The notes under the pieces are model-generated. The model had not been told where the DNA came from and searched no databases. It worked only from the letters and a program-made list of their open reading frames with translations. From JBBRNH01 sp038230415 (GTDB lineage: Bacteria > Bacteroidota > Bacteroidia > Cytophagales > Spirosomataceae): a stretch of DNA of 20,950 nt. The stretch's first letter is position 1. Every line of letters starts with the position of its first letter. Position numbers and translations under genes: made by a program. Location: NCBI GenBank assembly GCA_038230415.1, contig JBBRNH010000095.1, positions 1-20,950 on the forward strand, in the 5' to 3' direction. Of this stretch, positions 19,142 through 20,950 are shown piece by piece.

Positions 19142-20950
19142 CTAATTTAACGCCGATATACCGCTATCAATTGTTTCAGCATCCGTTTCGATTTCGTACC
19201 GTTTTTTGTCAATGGCCCGTAATTCGGTCAGTGCCAGCAGGTAAGACAGCGTTGATTCGGCTCCCTGATTGGCATTTACGCGGTCAATGTGCAGTCCGTC
19301 GCGGCAACCGCCCGTGTCAACATCGCAAATCGGCAGGCCGAGGTCGTTGAGACCCGTGAACCACTTAAAAATTCGCAGGGCGCGTTTGTGCCAATACGCT
19401 TCGTTGGTGAGCCGGTAAGCCGCCAGACACGCCGATACCATACTCTGCGCTTCGAGCGGTTGCTGATCGAAATAGGCGCGGGTCTCGCCTTTCACGTAAA
19501 ACCCGTTGGAGCCAATGGGCTGAAAGTGCGGCTGTCCGGTGGTTTTACCGTCGGACAATTGCACCTCCACTAACCACCGCAGTGCTTTTAGTCCGGTGCG
19601 GATCAGCTTGTCGTTGCCGGACACGAGCAGCGCGTGGGCCAGTTTGGCATTGTCATAACTGAGGGTGTTCTCAAACCAGGGCCAGTCTTCGGTGGCGGTT
19701 TCGGCGTAGCGGAAGGCTAATTTGTCTAAAAGTTGCTGCTGAATGGTTTTGGCAAGCCGGTCGGTGGCAAAGCGTTTCTGGTATTCGTGAATGCCGAGCA
19801 GCGCAAACGCCCAGGCGCGGGGCGAGTTCAGGGTTGGTATTGTGGGCAGCACCAATTCCAGCAAACCCATTGCCCAGGTCTGGCAGTTACGGTCGGCAGA
19901 ACGGCCAATGCAGGTGCCTAAGGCCCACACGGCCCGGCCCGTGCTGTCGTCAGAGCCAACGGTTTCGAGCCAGCGACGGTCGTAACTCATGAAATTTTTG
20001 AACTGCCTGAACTCCGGCGAAAACGCATGGTTCAGGAAGGCCGAATAGGTATCCGTAGCCTGATTTAGTCGGCGGTCTTCGGCTCCGAGTTCCTGCAACA
20101 TCACCGTCAGAATCAGGGCGCGGGCGTTATCGTCGGTACAGTAGCCTTCTTCGTAAAACGGCAGGTGAAACCGCCCGTGTTGCACAATGCCGGTCGAGTC
20201 GGTCAGGCGGTGCAGGTGATCGAGTTTAAGGGCGGGCAGCTTAAAATTGCCGTTGCCGTTGCCTGCCAGTTCGAGGGGCAGGTGATGGCCTACCTCCAGC
20301 ATCCGCTGGGCGCGGGCGTTGGCAAATGAATCGGCGTAGTGGCCGATGGTGCGTTCCCAGGTCATCTCGCGGCCCATCAGATACGCCCGTTTCCGCATGG
20401 CGTGGCGCAATGGCTCGTCGGTCAGCAGGTTGATAACGGCATCGGCAATGGCATCGGCGTTGCCAAACGGAACCAGCACCCCGCGCTTGTCGGCCAGTAG
20501 TTCTTCGGCGTGCCAGTACGGGGTCGAAATCACGGCTTTGCCACAACCAAAGGCGTAGGCTAATGTTCCCGACGTTATCTGGGCTTCGTTGAGGTACGGC
20601 GTGATGTAAATATCGGTGGCTCCGAGGTATTCTTTCAGATCATCGAGTTCGACAAACTGATTGTAAAACCGCACGTGTTCTGACACGCCACAATCGGCGG
20701 CCAACTGTACTAAGCTGGCCCGGTAGGCTTCGCCCTCGTGCCGAACCAGGTGCGGGTGGGTGGCCCCCAACACCATATACACCACGTTGGGAAACTGAGC
20801 CACAATGCGCGGTAAAGCCCGAATCACGTTTTCGATGCCTTTGTTGGGCGACAGTAGTCCGAAGGTCAGCAAGGTCTGTTTCGACTCCATGCCGAACCGG
20901 TCTTTGTGAAAATGCGGATCAACAAAGGGCATATCGGGGATGCCGTGCGG
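19142..20950 (-). CDS. GT4 glycosyltransferase fused to C-terminal alpha/alpha-toroid-like domain (5' partial)
   Basis: The frame is open to the right edge: upstream of the ATG at 20932 it still reads PHGIPD, the IPHG-type sequence inside GT4 enzymes, so this gene is truncated by the window. About 600 residues are visible. Residues 1-230 (from MPFVDPHF) are the C-terminal GT-B half, with LLTFGLLSPNKGIENVIRAL, ITPYLNEAQITSGTLAYAFG and a GKAVISTPYWHAEELL donor site. About residues 245-580 are rich in paired helices with WFENTLSYDNAKLAHALL, which suggests an (alpha/alpha)6 toroid like six-hairpin glycosidases. The fusion, followed 20 nt later by GH130, suggests a bifunctional or regulated enzyme of mannan-type glycan metabolism. 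The substrate is unknown. Confidence 0.8.
   Translation of the reverse strand, partial: PHGIPDMPFVDPHFHKDRFGMESKQTLLTFGLLSPNKGIENVIRALPRIVAQFPNVVYMVLGATHPHLVRHEGEAYRASLVQLAADCGVSEHVRFYNQFVELDDLKEYLGATDIYITPYLNEAQITSGTLAYAFGCGKAVISTPYWHAEELLADKRGVLVPFGNADAIADAVINLLTDEPLRHAMRKRAYLMGREMTWERTIGHYADSFANARAQRMLEVGHHLPLELAGNGNGNFKLPALKLDHLHRLTDSTGIVQHGRFHLPFYEEGYCTDDNARALILTVMLQELGAEDRRLNQATDTYSAFLNHAFSPEFRQFKNFMSYDRRWLETVGSDDSTGRAVWALGTCIGRSADRNCQTWAMGLLELVLPTIPTLNSPRAWAFALLGIHEYQKRFATDRLAKTIQQQLLDKLAFRYAETATEDWPWFENTLSYDNAKLAHALLVSGNDKLIRTGLKALRWLVEVQLSDGKTTGQPHFQPIGSNGFYVKGETRAYFDQQPLEAQSMVSACLAAYRLTNEAYWHKRALRIFKWFTGLNDLGLPICDVDTGGCRDGLHIDRVNANQGAESTLSYLLALTELRAIDKKRYEIETDAETIDSGISALN

Overview
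The window looks like a chromosomal segment of a member of the Bacteroidota, probably a Cytophagales genus close to Spirosoma. This is inferred from protein character and promoter style. Several intergenic regions carry the Bacteroidota -7 motif TAnnTTTG, start codons mostly lack a Shine-Dalgarno sequence, and the FG-GAP protein has the N-terminal motif typical of surface proteins in this phylum. No rRNA, tRNA or CRISPR array was seen.

Layout. (1) Positions 1-92 hold the 5' end of a probable IS630-type transposase gene that runs off the left edge. (2) Positions 226-1074 hold an AT-rich FkbM methyltransferase gene on the plus strand. It converges on a six-gene minus-strand operon read 7167 to 1095: a 703-aa polytopic membrane protein, a DPM1-like GT2, a DUF2304 protein, a second GT2, a GT9 (heptosyltransferase-like) and a second FkbM methyltransferase. 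Spacing is 4-20 nt, with one ATGA overlap. This is a surface-glycan or glycolipid assembly operon. (3) Divergent from it, 7307-8341 encodes a flippase-like (LPG-synthase TM) membrane protein. (4) 8390-9820 encodes a secreted seven-blade FG-GAP beta-propeller. (5) 14710 to 9952 is a second minus-strand unit: two GT39/ArnT-like GT-C membrane glycosyltransferases with an Rpn-family (PD-(D/E)XK) nuclease gene between them. (6) 15076-17562 is nrdA, followed by a strong bidirectional terminator. (7) 20950 to 17664 holds a GT4 glycosyltransferase fused to a probable alpha/alpha-toroid domain (5' end outside the window), followed by a GH130 glycoside phosphorylase-like gene.

Working together. The GT2, GT9, GT39 and DPM1-like enzymes, DUF2304, the flippase-like protein and the FkbM enzymes form a plausible set for making lipid-linked sugar donors, building a cell-surface glycan and O-methylating it. 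The GH130/GT4 pair looks like a separate mannan-type (or other beta-mannoside) metabolism module. nrdA is a housekeeping gene.

Most unusual signal. The Rpn nuclease gene is bracketed by a 59-bp direct repeat (11802-11860 and 12861-12919, 57/59 identical). The repeat is the 3' coding end of the upstream GT39 gene. Every difference between the copies, including those just outside the repeat, is synonymous, and both copies keep a stop codon. This resembles the footprint of an element that integrates at a gene's 3' end and restores it, but no integrase is present. Three unrelated polytopic membrane proteins also share long Lys/Pro/Ala-rich N-terminal tails.
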